This document shows positions 17,218-26,393 of a stretch of 64,000 nt of DNA, piece by piece. Below the pieces are notes generated by a model. The model saw only the letters and a program-made list of their open reading frames with translations. It ran no database searches and was not told where the DNA came from. This DNA comes from Nitratireductor sp. XY-223 (GTDB lineage: Bacteria; Pseudomonadota; Alphaproteobacteria; Rhizobiales; Rhizobiaceae): assembly GCF_004959855.1 (NCBI RefSeq), contig NZ_SPNT01000006.1, positions 186,001 to 250,000 of the forward strand, read 5' to 3'. How positions within the stretch are numbered: position 1 is the stretch's first letter; each line of letters opens with the position of its first letter. Position numbers and translations under genes: made by a program.

Positions 17218-18123
17218 ATGCACAGTGTGAGACTCAGATATCTGGATGCCGTCGCGAAACTGGGGTCGGTACGGTCGGCGGCGCGCCATCTGAACGTGTC
17301 GTCATCCTCGGTCACACGGCAAATACAGACGGCCGAACAGCAATTCGGGTTTCAGATCTTCAAGCGCGGTCTCGATGGCGCGAAACTGACGCCGCCGGGC
17401 CAGGTTGTTCTTGAACATATCAACCGGACCATGCGCGATTTCGATCGCATGCGGCTGCAGATCGAGGGCATGACAGAGGTGCACACGCAGCACCTGAAGA
17501 TCGCGACAACCGACAGCGCGGCGAGCACCTTCCTGCCCAATATCCTCTCCGAAGCGCTGGAGGAACATCCGGCCCTGAAATTCGGAGTGAATGTCGCTGC
17601 GTCCCCGGAGATCTGGCGGCAGGTTGCTGAGGGCGAGGCGGATGTCGGCCTGAACTTCGCACAGGTCGATCATCCGAACCTGCAGGTGGTACGGGCTCTC
17701 GAACTGTCGGTGGGACTGCTTTGCACAGTCGATCACCCCCTCGGCAAGAAGACATCGGTGACATTGGACGAGATGCTGGAATATCCGATCGTTGATCCGG
17801 ATCTTGACGTTCCGTTCTTCAACAAAGTGCGCAAACTGGTCAACGACAGCTCAAGCCGATATGCACCGTGGGTAACCACCAATTCGCTTTCCCTGATCAA
17901 GTCCCTGGTGGAGACGGGCAAATTCATATCCCTGCGCACCCGGCTGTTTGCACTGGGTTTCGACAATTCGAAGATCAAGACGGCATGGATTCCCGTAACG
18001 GACATTGAATTTCCGAAAGACCTGCTGATCGTTGCGATCAGGAAGGATGCCGACCCTGGCGAGATGGTGACCTGGTTTGCAGAGTTTGCCAGTGCCTACC
18101 TATCGCGCCGGTGTGAAGAGTGA
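17218..18123 (+). CDS. LysR-family transcriptional regulator
   Basis: 301 residues. The N-terminal winged helix (RYLDAVAKLGSVRSAARHL, then SSSVTRQIQTAEQQFG) occupies about residues 5-62, followed by a two-lobed effector-binding domain. The start at 17218 is preferred over 17191 because CGGGAGGG precedes it. It is divergent from the ABC transporter and deaminase unit, the classical arrangement for a LysR activator, and is the probable regulator of that unit. Confidence 0.87.
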   Translation: MHSVRLRYLDAVAKLGSVRSAARHLNVSSSSVTRQIQTAEQQFGFQIFKRGLDGAKLTPPGQVVLEHINRTMRDFDRMRLQIEGMTEVHTQHLKIATTDSAASTFLPNILSEALEEHPALKFGVNVAASPEIWRQVAEGEADVGLNFAQVDHPNLQVVRALELSVGLLCTVDHPLGKKTSVTLDEMLEYPIVDPDLDVPFFNKVRKLVNDSSSRYAPWVTTNSLSLIKSLVETGKFISLRTRLFALGFDNSKIKTAWIPVTDIEFPKDLLIVAIRKDADPGEMVTWFAEFASAYLSRRCEE

Positions 18124-18199
18124 TCAGTCCCCGAAGAGGCGGCACAACCCAGGCGCAGCCCTGCACCGTTGCGTGGCTGAGACTTGATGCCCAGAAGTC

Positions 18200-18260
18200 C
18201 GGGGATAAAGCGCTGCCCGTGTTTTGAATGCCGGTGCGCGGCGCTATGGTCCGCTCAAGA
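18200..18260 (+). repeat. 61-bp degenerate direct repeat, copy B
   Basis: Begins CGGGGATAAAGCGC and ends GCTCAAGA, matching copy A at 11149-11209 in the same orientation. It lies directly upstream of the thymidine kinase start at 18283. Copies A and B bracket the deaminase-ABC-LysR cassette. Confidence 0.6.
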
Positions 18261-18282
18261 CCGACAGGGAACGGGCCGGGCC

Positions 18283-18870
18283 GTGGCAAAACTCTATTTC
18301 AGCTATTCGGCGATGAATGCGGGCAAGTCGACGCTGCTCCTGCAGGCATCCTACAATTACCGCGAACGCGGCATGCGCACGCTGCTCTTCATCGCCGCGC
18401 TGGACGATCGCGCGGGCAAGGGCAAGATCGGCTCGCGCATCGGCCTCGAATGCGAGGCCATCCCGTTTTCGACGAGCGACGACCTTTATGCGCACATCGC
18501 CGAGGAAAAGACCCGCGGCGACATTGCCTGCGTCTTCGTCGACGAGGCGCAGTTCATGACCGAGGAGCAGGTCTGGCAACTGGCCCGCACCGCCGACCGG
18601 CTCAACATCCCGGTCATGACCTACGGCCTGCGGACGGATTTCCAGGGACAGCTTTTTCCGGGCTCGAAGGCGCTGCTGGCCATCGCGGATTCGCTGCGCG
18701 AGATCCGCACGATCTGCAAATGCGGCCGCAAGGCGACAATGGTGGTGCGCCTCGGCGCGGACGGCAAGCCGCTCAAGGACGGCGCGCAGATCGTGGTCGG
18801 CGGAAACGAGACCTATGTGTCGCTTTGCCGGCGCCACTGGGAAGAGGTGATGGGCCGGATCGAACCGTGA
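18283..18870 (+). CDS. tdk: Thymidine kinase
   Basis: 195 residues from a GTG start; the open frame continues upstream but the family begins at AKLYFSYSAMNAGKST, whose P-loop covers about residues 10-17. Other family motifs are VFVDEAQFM, TYGLRTDFQG (lasso and base-binding region) and zinc-binding cysteines in CKCGRKA and SLCRRHW. The enzyme phosphorylates thymidine to dTMP in the salvage pathway. The length is normal for type II thymidine kinases. Confidence 0.95.
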   Translation: MAKLYFSYSAMNAGKSTLLLQASYNYRERGMRTLLFIAALDDRAGKGKIGSRIGLECEAIPFSTSDDLYAHIAEEKTRGDIACVFVDEAQFMTEEQVWQLARTADRLNIPVMTYGLRTDFQGQLFPGSKALLAIADSLREIRTICKCGRKATMVVRLGADGKPLKDGAQIVVGGNETYVSLCRRHWEEVMGRIEP

Positions 18871-18997
18871 ATTGGCCGCAATTGCTCTAGGAACGGTGCG
18901 GCATATTGCCAATTAGAATAATTTTAGGGGGCCGACCATTGCTATAGGATCGGCTTCAGGGCTATTCATTTGCCCGATCACGACGAAGGAGGGATCA

Positions 18998-19387
18998 ATG
19001 CGATTTGGAGTTTTTGCGGCTGTCACTGTGGGTTTTGCCGTTCTCGCCGCACCCGCCCTTGCCGAGGGCGACGCAAAAAAGGGCGCCAAGGTCTTCAGGA
19101 AATGCAAGGCCTGCCATGTGGTTGAGGAAGAGAAGAACAAGGTAGGGCCGCATCTTGTCGGAATCATCGACAGACCGGTCGCGTCGATCGAAGGATTCAA
19201 ATACTCCAAGGCCATGGTCGAATTCGGGTCCGACGACAAGGTCTGGGATGTCGAGACGCTGACGGTTTATCTCAAAAAGCCGAAGGATCTTGTCAAGAAA
19301 ACCAGTATGGCATTCGCCGGCGTCAGGAAAGACGCGGACATAGAAAACCTGCTCGCCTATCTGCAGGATCCGTCCGCCGCGGACTAG
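18998..19387 (+). CDS. Small periplasmic c-type cytochrome
   Basis: 129 residues. Signal peptide 1-22 (hydrophobic, ending ALA-EGD). Haem-binding motif CKACH at 36-40, with Met104 (KTSMAFAG) as probable sixth ligand, as in mitochondrial-type cytochrome c2/c550. GGAGGGATCA precedes the ATG. Likely a soluble electron carrier. It stands alone between thymidine kinase and a strong terminator. Confidence 0.93.
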   Translation: MRFGVFAAVTVGFAVLAAPALAEGDAKKGAKVFRKCKACHVVEEEKNKVGPHLVGIIDRPVASIEGFKYSKAMVEFGSDDKVWDVETLTVYLKKPKDLVKKTSMAFAGVRKDADIENLLAYLQDPSAAD

Positions 19388-19410
19388 GGTCGCCGCAGCC
19401 ATATCGTCTC

Positions 19411-19438
19411 AAAAACGCGCCCGAACGGCGCGTTTTTT
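19411..19438 (+). terminator. Intrinsic terminator after the cytochrome gene
   Basis: Stem AAAAACGCGCC/GGCGCGTTTTTT with a CGAAC loop, 24 bases after the stop. The run of A on the left and T on the right makes it potentially active in both directions. Confidence 0.92.
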
Positions 19439-19764
19439 GATTCCGTTTGCCGCCGGCACCGTATCCGTTCAGCGAGTCCCATAAATATTTTCAGCCTTTT
19501 CAGCAAGTTAATTGAAGGGCTTCAGGTGGCCCGCGCCTTATGGTTCAGCTATTCCGAGCGGTTCCTCATACTGTGACCATTGTCCTGCAGACTTGCAGTC
19601 GCATGGTCCAATACCAACATAAAACCGAACGACAAACGCAAAACGGCGGCTAACGACAGCCGTTGCCGTGGCAGACGAATTGCTGTCAAATGCGAGCCGG
19701 AGCTATCAGTGCGCGCATGGATCCATGGCGGCCTTTACGGGCCGACTCTTAACGGGGGAATTTT
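19439..19764. other. Non-coding gap before the AAA+ cluster
   Basis: About 325 bases with no convincing gene. A 132-codon frame from 19580 lacks a ribosome site and runs through the start of the next gene in another frame. Small GC hairpins occur around 19642-19664 (AACGGC...GCCGTT). The promoter for the five-gene cluster should lie here, but I could not place it confidently. Confidence 0.5.
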
Positions 19765-20853
19765 ATGGCGACGTTGCAGAATCTCGACTCGGAAATCGAA
19801 AAGACAAGAGGCATTGTTGAGGAGATGCGCTCCAAGATCGCGCAGTCCGGCGAAGTCCTTGAAAAGTTTTCGAAGGCGGAAACGAAGCTCGGAGACGCGG
19901 AGTTCGATATCGAAAACGCCCGCATCGAGGATGTCCTGCGCCAGCAGAAAACCATGGAAGCGAACATCGCCGACCTGATCATCGGGCTGGAGGACGCCAC
20001 CAATGTGTTCGGCGCCGAGTTCGAGAGCATGAAGAATTTCTCCGGCTGGGAAAAATTCGTCGGCGTCTTTTCCAAACAGCGCATGCAGCGCATGCGCACG
20101 GACCGTGTCCGCAACATGTCGCTCGCCGGTAACCTGCAGGAGCTGCTGTCGAAATCGGACGCCATCGTGGGCATCCTCAAGGAACAGAAGAGCATCCTCG
20201 ACGAACGCTACAAGACATCCGAGGAAAGCCTTGTCAGCGTTATCGAACGGCGCAAGGGCACAGTCTCGGCGATCGAGGAGGTGCAAAAACGCATCGATGA
20301 GCTCAACCCGCAGCTCATGGACCTCGAAAACCGTATCGCTGCCTCGACCGACCAGCAGGAGCGCACTCAGCTCGAAGGCGAACGCTCGGCGCTGGCGAAC
20401 GAGTACAACGCGGCACAGGCAAAGGAGCAGGAACTGCTCGCCGAGAGCCAGACACTCGAGCGCTACACCTCGATGTTCCAGACCTTCGTCGATTCCCTCA
20501 ACAACCAGATCGCGGCGCAGAACACGCTGATCAACAAGCTCAATATCGACACCGAACAGCGCATCGTCCTTTACAAGGCGCTGGAGGATTCGCTGAAAAC
20601 AGCGGCCCAGCAGGACGTCGCGCACAAGATCAACACGCTCGGCAGCCAGGTCGATACGGCGGCCGAGGAAACCATGGCCGGCATCGGCTCCGCGTCCCAG
20701 CGGCACATCGCCGATCTCCTGGAGATGCACGAGAAGAACATGCTTGCGACGCAGGATATCCAGCGCCGCAAGAAGCTCGCCGATGATGCCTTCGCGCGCC
20801 GCTTCGCCGAAGTGATGGAAAAACACAACGCGGCCGACTACGTCCAGGCCTGA
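19765..20853 (+). CDS. Coiled-coil protein, first gene of AAA+ cluster (distantly TelA-like)
   Basis: 362 residues, almost entirely charged helix without signal peptide or membrane segment. Long heptad-like stretches occur at about 3-60 and 140-260. A more conserved-looking tail contains TEQRIVLYKALEDSLKTAAQQ. The overall build (short N-terminus, central hinge GWEKFVGVFSK, long helices) is reminiscent of TelA toxic-anion-resistance proteins, but I do not claim homology. GGGGGAA precedes the ATG. Two bases separate it from the next gene, and all five genes to 26351 are packed this way. Confidence 0.75.
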   Translation: MATLQNLDSEIEKTRGIVEEMRSKIAQSGEVLEKFSKAETKLGDAEFDIENARIEDVLRQQKTMEANIADLIIGLEDATNVFGAEFESMKNFSGWEKFVGVFSKQRMQRMRTDRVRNMSLAGNLQELLSKSDAIVGILKEQKSILDERYKTSEESLVSVIERRKGTVSAIEEVQKRIDELNPQLMDLENRIAASTDQQERTQLEGERSALANEYNAAQAKEQELLAESQTLERYTSMFQTFVDSLNNQIAAQNTLINKLNIDTEQRIVLYKALEDSLKTAAQQDVAHKINTLGSQVDTAAEETMAGIGSASQRHIADLLEMHEKNMLATQDIQRRKKLADDAFARRFAEVMEKHNAADYVQA

Positions 20854-20855
20854 GC

Positions 20856-22001
20856 ATGAACGGGCCCAACGCGCAGGCGGCACGCTATTTCGGCGCGATC
20901 GAGGACGCGCTGGGCGGGCTCGAGTCGTTCCTGGCGGACGCGCAGTCCCCGCTATACAGGCACCAGCTGGTCGGCCAGGTCGTCACGCCCTATGTCGACA
21001 GGCTGATGCAGACATTCGCCTGCTGGCGCAACCGTATCGGCTTTACAGAGTCCTTCCGCATCCTGCGCGCAGAAAGCGGCTTTCCCGCCTTCCAGAACGT
21101 TCTGGAACTCGACAACGACCGCAAGAAGGCGAAGTCCCGGCTGGAATCGCTGCCCTCCGGCGACGAACTGCGGCGTGAGATGGTGGACTTCATATTGCGG
21201 CAGAAGGCCTTCCCCAAGGCCCTGCAGGCGCGCATGGCGGAGCGCGCCTACCTGGAAACGATCGAAAGGGGCGCGGTTTTCTCACCCTTCGTGCTGCCGC
21301 AAACGGTGCGGGTTTCGGTCAATCCCAAGACGCGCCGGCCCTATTATGTCGTGCATTGGGGTCTTTTCGACGGCAGCCAGTCGCTGCCGATGGTCTATAT
21401 GGCGACCATCGAGGACTCCAGCCGCGAGCTTTGCGACATGCTGGTGCTGCCGAACGGCAAGATGAATCCCAAGATCACCGTCCCGCTGCCGGTCGAAGGA
21501 CTGCTCAACCCGGACCTTGCCCACCGCTTTGACGATTTCGCGGAAAAAAACAGCGCCTATTCGCTGACGCCGGCAACGATCGCGGGCAACCTCGACCAGG
21601 ATTTCGAGACGCTGCATCCGAAACGGCTGCAGCGGTTCGTGCTCGGGCCGTTCTATTCGGCCGGCGTGACCGAGCACAACAACACGGTGACGGAGATCCT
21701 CGCCAAGGTGCGCAAGCCCGAAAACGCCTGGATGCTGACTTGGACGATCCAGGAAATCGCCGCGACGGGCGAACGCGCGGCCGAGCGCGGCCTGTGGCGT
21801 TCGACCCCGGCGCGTCAGGAGTTCCACATCGACACCAGTGATCTGGAGGCAGCGCGTCAGGGGGTCAGTTTCTACGAGAAACACGCGCTCGTGCCGCACG
21901 ACGCATACCAGGCATTATTCGCGAGCGGCGACGCGGAGACGGTTTTCGGCGGCTTCAAGGTGCACGTCATCTCCGGCAACCAGATAACAAGCGGGGTCTA
22001 A
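20856..22001 (+). CDS. Unknown protein, second gene of AAA+ cluster
   Basis: 381 residues, soluble, no signal peptide or membrane segment, no recognised domain. The N-terminal 120 residues are helical and charged; the region from VFSPFVLPQTVRVSVNPK looks like a mixed alpha/beta domain. The ATG is two bases after the preceding stop, and three bases separate its stop from the ATPase start, so it is surely co-translated with them. Probably an adaptor or substrate of the ATPase (inference from position only). Confidence 0.72.
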   Translation: MNGPNAQAARYFGAIEDALGGLESFLADAQSPLYRHQLVGQVVTPYVDRLMQTFACWRNRIGFTESFRILRAESGFPAFQNVLELDNDRKKAKSRLESLPSGDELRREMVDFILRQKAFPKALQARMAERAYLETIERGAVFSPFVLPQTVRVSVNPKTRRPYYVVHWGLFDGSQSLPMVYMATIEDSSRELCDMLVLPNGKMNPKITVPLPVEGLLNPDLAHRFDDFAEKNSAYSLTPATIAGNLDQDFETLHPKRLQRFVLGPFYSAGVTEHNNTVTEILAKVRKPENAWMLTWTIQEIAATGERAAERGLWRSTPARQEFHIDTSDLEAARQGVSFYEKHALVPHDAYQALFASGDAETVFGGFKVHVISGNQITSGV

Positions 22002-22004
22002 CCG

Positions 22005-23921
22005 ATGAGCCAGAACACAGGTCTGACCACGGTGCATGAGGACGACATCGCCAAGCACCTCAGCACGGCGCAAAGCCTGGTGACCCGGCTGGTGATCCTG
22101 GAGCGCGGCGACAGACGCTCGAAAACCGGCCTTGCCGGCACCGGCCGGCGGTTTGTCTCGACCGTATCGACCGGGTCGGTGCGGCGCACGCGCGAGATCG
22201 AACTGGTCAAGACGGTCGCCGCGGTCCGCCCCGACGATCAGATGCTGTCGATCGCGCAACACAACGTGCTTTACCGTGCCCGGCGCGGACTGGCCGTCGC
22301 GCTGGCGCTTGCGGATACGTTCGCCCGGCAGACGGATCTGGAGCGGCTGCAGGCCGAAAATGCCGGCGCGCCGCTGTCGGGGGACGCGGCCGTTCAGTTC
22401 AAGGCGCTGCTTTCGGCGAGCGCCTATGTCGCGGCTTTCACCTTCGCCGCCTATCTGCTGCAGCTTCTGGGCACGGAAGGCGAGCCGGTCAACGACGTGG
22501 ACGAGCCGGATTTCCTGTTCGACACGCCCCAGGACGCCTTGAAATCCATGCTTGCGGGGCTCGACGGCGCGATCGCCGGCGTTGCCGATGAAACGGCGCT
22601 CGTCGCCCGGGCCAAGGCGTTCGCCCGCACGGCGCTCGAGGGCCTGCTGCAACGCCGCTCGCGCTTCACCGGCCTTGCCGCCTTCGCCGATGCGCATATC
22701 CGCATCGAACAGGACGATTTCACCCTCGACGGCTTCGAGGTCGCGCCCGGCGAGCGGCGCAAGCCGCTGGCGATGACCTTCAAGCAACCCGAGGAGATCA
22801 TCGGCAACCACATCGCCAAGTACCAGGCGATGAAGCTGGCCAAGATGCTCGTCGCTTACGATTTCGACAGGCAGCTCAACCCTTTCGTCGAGCTCGGCGG
22901 TTTCCTGTTCACCTTCATCGGCGACGGCATGCCGGGCACCGGCAAGACGATCCTCATCCAGATGATCGCCGGCATGATCAACGATTACTGCCAGATCGCC
23001 GGCTATCCGTTCCACTACGAGAATTTCGGGGTCGACCAGATCTCCTCCTACCAGGGAAAATCCGGGCAGAACTGCAAGGCGTTTGTCGACAATGTCGTCA
23101 ATCCGCGGGCGATCGGCTTCGGTACGGTGGACGATATCGACCAGGTGGCGGCGCGGCGCTCGGACGACCGCGCCTCGGCCGGGCAGCACGAGGTGACGGC
23201 GGTGCTGATGGAGAGCTTCGCCGGCGCGACGACGGTGGTGCGTGGCAATTGCACCTTCGGCATGTTCTCCAACTATCCGGAGAATGTCGACGACGCCCTG
23301 CGCCAGAGGGCCGGCGCCCGCTGGCTGGTGGACGGACCGCAAAGCCGCGAGGACTATATCGACATCTTCGTGCTGCTGGCGGGCGGCAATCACGACATCC
23401 CGCTCGGCAAGCACAACCTTTATGCCGGCCAGCAGATCAAGAAGGCGGTCGCCGCCTCCTATGCGGGTCACGACCGGCCGCAGGAGGACGGGCTTGCGGC
23501 TGTCTGGGAGGTCTTCCGCAAGGAACGCGGCGGCATCAAGACCATGGCGGATGTGGGCGACTATCTTCACCGGATCAAGCTGGCCGAGCCACGCTTCACC
23601 GGGCGGGCGATCAAGAACATCACCGACGCCATCAAGATGCGTGCGATGGACATCGAATTGCCGGACGACTGGTTCGAGACGCCGGACGCCTTCATGCACA
23701 AGCCCTACGAGGAAAAGACGGCGATGATCGAGGAACTGCGCGGGCCCTTCACTATCGACATGGTGCTGCAGGAGATCAACCGCTATGCCGATTCCGAGTT
23801 CCGCTACACGGACAAGTCCGACGACGCGGCGGTCGAGGACATCATCCGCCGCGAGCGTCGACGGGAAAAGGCGGTGCGCGAGATCGAGGCCATGAAGCGC
23901 GACGGCCGTTGGGACAGCTAG
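22005..23921 (+). CDS. AAA+ ATPase of uncharacterised cluster
   Basis: 638 residues. An N-terminal region of about 270 residues without known domain precedes a single AAA+ module: Walker A GMPGTGKT at 308-315, Walker B-like VDDID at 375-379, sensor-1 Asn in FSNYP near 423, and candidate arginine fingers in ALRQRAGAR near 431-437. A further helical region follows. The P-loop layout resembles CDC48/spastin-like remodelling ATPases rather than helicases. With a coiled-coil partner upstream and a membrane protein downstream, a membrane-linked remodelling machine is plausible. Confidence 0.85.
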   Translation: MSQNTGLTTVHEDDIAKHLSTAQSLVTRLVILERGDRRSKTGLAGTGRRFVSTVSTGSVRRTREIELVKTVAAVRPDDQMLSIAQHNVLYRARRGLAVALALADTFARQTDLERLQAENAGAPLSGDAAVQFKALLSASAYVAAFTFAAYLLQLLGTEGEPVNDVDEPDFLFDTPQDALKSMLAGLDGAIAGVADETALVARAKAFARTALEGLLQRRSRFTGLAAFADAHIRIEQDDFTLDGFEVAPGERRKPLAMTFKQPEEIIGNHIAKYQAMKLAKMLVAYDFDRQLNPFVELGGFLFTFIGDGMPGTGKTILIQMIAGMINDYCQIAGYPFHYENFGVDQISSYQGKSGQNCKAFVDNVVNPRAIGFGTVDDIDQVAARRSDDRASAGQHEVTAVLMESFAGATTVVRGNCTFGMFSNYPENVDDALRQRAGARWLVDGPQSREDYIDIFVLLAGGNHDIPLGKHNLYAGQQIKKAVAASYAGHDRPQEDGLAAVWEVFRKERGGIKTMADVGDYLHRIKLAEPRFTGRAIKNITDAIKMRAMDIELPDDWFETPDAFMHKPYEEKTAMIEELRGPFTIDMVLQEINRYADSEFRYTDKSDDAAVEDIIRRERRREKAVREIEAMKRDGRWDS

Positions 23922-23932
23922 AGCAAGACCGA

Positions 23933-25234
23933 ATGGAACTCCTTGCCGAACACGACCTGATCTACGGACAGTTGCTCGAAGTCACCGAGCCGCACCTGAT
24001 CGAGCGCTACAACCGGGCGCTGGAGGCGTTCGGATTGCCGCGCACCGCGCTTGACCGGTTCCGCATCGACATGACCGGATTTTCACCGGAGATCGCGGAG
24101 GAGCTGGAGGATCCGCAATATCTCGACCCCAATGCCGTCAACCGGCGCTTCATTATCCTGTCCCCGGCCCAGGAGGGGCTGCCGGTCGTGCATACCAGTT
24201 TTTCCAACACCGGCTCCCTCATGCATGCGTTCTTCGACGCCAACCGGCGCGCCATCCACGCGGTCACGATCCGCGACGTGCTCTATGGCGAGATCGCGGA
24301 GGATGTGGTGCGGGTGGCGGATATCGATGACCTGCTGTCAATCCAGGAGGTCACGTTCAACGTGCTTTCCGCCGACGACATGCTGGGCAAGGCGGACGAA
24401 CTGCGCGGACTGTGCGACCGGCTGACCGGCGTGCCCGGTGCCTGGCGCGACGACGCCATGATCGAGCGGATGGTGGATCTTGCACAGCAGACCGGCGACA
24501 TCCGCAAGAACGCGCTGGTGCCCGACCAGGTGGTGTTCCGCCACGAGGCGTTCTGGTCGGGTCATTTCGGCGGCATATTCGTCTTTATCGACGACCGCAC
24601 CACAACCGTCATTTGCGATCCGAAGGCGCCCGGTTTCCGTCGTTCGCGTCCGTGGCAGGTGAGCTACATCGCGCTCGACGATCATGACCGCATCCTGGAG
24701 TTCCTGCAGAGAACCGGACGGGTCGAACTGCCGCGCGCCTCCTGGATCGAGCGGTCGGGCTATCTCGATCACCGGACCGACATGGTGCTCTTCGACCTGA
24801 TCCGCAGGCTCGACCCCGAGGCGCCGTTCGACCGGCTGGATGCCATCTGGCTACAGACCTGGATCCACCGCAATGCCAAGGCCGTTGCCGAGGATGGCGT
24901 CTATCCGTTCCTGCAGGCCGCCGCGCGCAGGATCGCCGCCGACGGCGAGTTTCCGCTCGACGAGGCCGATGCGGCGCACCGGTTCCTGCTGGTGCGCGCG
25001 AAACCCGATCATGAGGACTGCTGGCTGGTCAGCCGGCTGATCAGCGTCCTCGTGCCGGCGGATTTCGTCTCCCGCTTCGTCTTCGACAAGCAGGGATTCC
25101 ACGCCAGCTACGAGACCTACGACAAAGCCTATCGCGCCCACGCGGTGAAGACGCTATTGGACACCTACCTGCGCAACAAGCGCGCGTTCCGGCACCGCCT
25201 ATACGGTTTTCAGGAGGACAGAATTCATGCTTGA
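23933..25234 (+). CDS. Unknown protein, fourth gene of AAA+ cluster
   Basis: 433 residues starting MELLAEHDLIYGQLLEV; the same frame is open upstream inside the ATPase gene but that part is a shadow. No signal peptide or membrane helix. A beta-rich patch GGIFVFIDDRTTTVICD is followed by RPWQVSYIALDD. No family recognised. The start lies 11 bases after the ATPase stop with a weak ribosome site, and the stop overlaps the next gene by 8 bp, showing tight coupling. Confidence 0.7.
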   Translation: MELLAEHDLIYGQLLEVTEPHLIERYNRALEAFGLPRTALDRFRIDMTGFSPEIAEELEDPQYLDPNAVNRRFIILSPAQEGLPVVHTSFSNTGSLMHAFFDANRRAIHAVTIRDVLYGEIAEDVVRVADIDDLLSIQEVTFNVLSADDMLGKADELRGLCDRLTGVPGAWRDDAMIERMVDLAQQTGDIRKNALVPDQVVFRHEAFWSGHFGGIFVFIDDRTTTVICDPKAPGFRRSRPWQVSYIALDDHDRILEFLQRTGRVELPRASWIERSGYLDHRTDMVLFDLIRRLDPEAPFDRLDAIWLQTWIHRNAKAVAEDGVYPFLQAAARRIAADGEFPLDEADAAHRFLLVRAKPDHEDCWLVSRLISVLVPADFVSRFVFDKQGFHASYETYDKAYRAHAVKTLLDTYLRNKRAFRHRLYGFQEDRIHA

Positions 25235-26351
25235 TCCGATCATTGCGTTCTTCGAGCGTGTCTTCCACTGGATCGGCCACGGCATCGGCGTGGTGATCGC
25301 CTGGATCCTGTGGCCGTTCCTGGCCGCCGGGCGCTGGTATCGCAGCAAGGGTTTCATGCTCAAGGCGGTCGTCGGCGGCCTGGTGCTGGCGCTGGTCGTT
25401 CTCTACGCCATATTCATCTGGCGGGCGCTTTGGATCCGCAATTTCGATCCCGACTACGTCGCTGCCTACAATCTCGAGGATCGCGGCGTGAATGCCGGTG
25501 ACCAGCCATCGGTCGAAAACAGCGATGCGACGACGCGGACCTGCAGCCGCTCTGCGATTGTTGACGTGACGGCCGATCTGATCGACTTCACGGTCGACCA
25601 GAATGCGTGGATTTCATCGACGCTGCTCTACAAGGCCGGTTTCTTCGGCATTCCCTGGGACGCAACACCGTTCCTCGACAACAAGGCCTCGTTCCAGCGC
25701 GGCGTGCACCAGGCGGTCCAGCGCACCGCCATCGAACTTGTCGACGCGCTCGGCCGGGTGCGCGGCACATCTGCCGCCGATGCCGATCTTGACCGGGCGC
25801 GCGGGCGCATCCAGTACGATCAGTACACCTGGTATTTCAGCCTGTCGCCGTTCGGCCCGATCGCGCCGTCTCCGGCCGCCTACCGGGAAGGGCGGGACAG
25901 GCTGCGCGCCTTCAATGACCGCCTGGAAAGCTGCGATGCCGTCTTCGATGCGCGCGCCGACAACCTGATCCGCTTCGTCGACCGGATCGCGGCCGACATC
26001 GGCTCCACCTCGCAAATGTTGCGCGATCGGTCGGATTTCAGCAATGCCGGCTGGTTCGATACCCGCGCCGACAACCAGTTCTGGTTCACCTATGGCCAGC
26101 TCTACGCCTATTACGGCATCCTCAAGGCCGCGCATGCGGATTTCGGCGAGATCATCGAACGGCGCCAGCTCGAGGACGTCTGGAACACGATGGAAGAGCA
26201 ACTGAGATTGACGCTTGATCTCAACCCGGTGATCGTCTCGAACGGCCGCGAGGACGGCTGGATCATGCCGTCGCATCTGGCTACGGTCGGCTTCTACCTG
26301 TTGCGCGTGCGTTCGAACCTCGTCGAGGTCCGCTCGATCCTCGACCGCTGA
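25227..26351 (+). CDS. Membrane-anchored protein resembling the DUF2333 family
   Basis: 374 residues. Two hydrophobic segments near the N-terminus (about 15-35 and 47-67, VVGGLVLALVVLYAIFIW) anchor a large, probably periplasmic domain. Its core WISSTLLYKAGFFGIPWDAT followed by PFLDNKASFQRGV matches my recollection of DUF2333 proteins. Start AGGAGGACAGAATTC-ATG overlaps the preceding gene by 8 bp. Last gene of the cluster; would provide the membrane platform for the ATPase complex. Family name is from memory and unverified. Confidence 0.75.
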   Translation: MLDPIIAFFERVFHWIGHGIGVVIAWILWPFLAAGRWYRSKGFMLKAVVGGLVLALVVLYAIFIWRALWIRNFDPDYVAAYNLEDRGVNAGDQPSVENSDATTRTCSRSAIVDVTADLIDFTVDQNAWISSTLLYKAGFFGIPWDATPFLDNKASFQRGVHQAVQRTAIELVDALGRVRGTSAADADLDRARGRIQYDQYTWYFSLSPFGPIAPSPAAYREGRDRLRAFNDRLESCDAVFDARADNLIRFVDRIAADIGSTSQMLRDRSDFSNAGWFDTRADNQFWFTYGQLYAYYGILKAAHADFGEIIERRQLEDVWNTMEEQLRLTLDLNPVIVSNGREDGWIMPSHLATVGFYLLRVRSNLVEVRSILDR

Positions 26352-26393
26352 TTTTTTGGACAGTTTCTATCCAACCTTGAAACGGCCCGGCGA

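Noticed and set aside
19580-19978. 132-codon frame before the coiled-coil gene
   Set aside because: No ribosome site, overlaps the real gene by over 200 bases in another frame, basic low-information translation.
21915-23699. Open frame of 594 codons opposite the AAA+ ATPase gene
   Set aside because: Antisense shadow; the plus strand has Walker motifs and coherent operon spacing.
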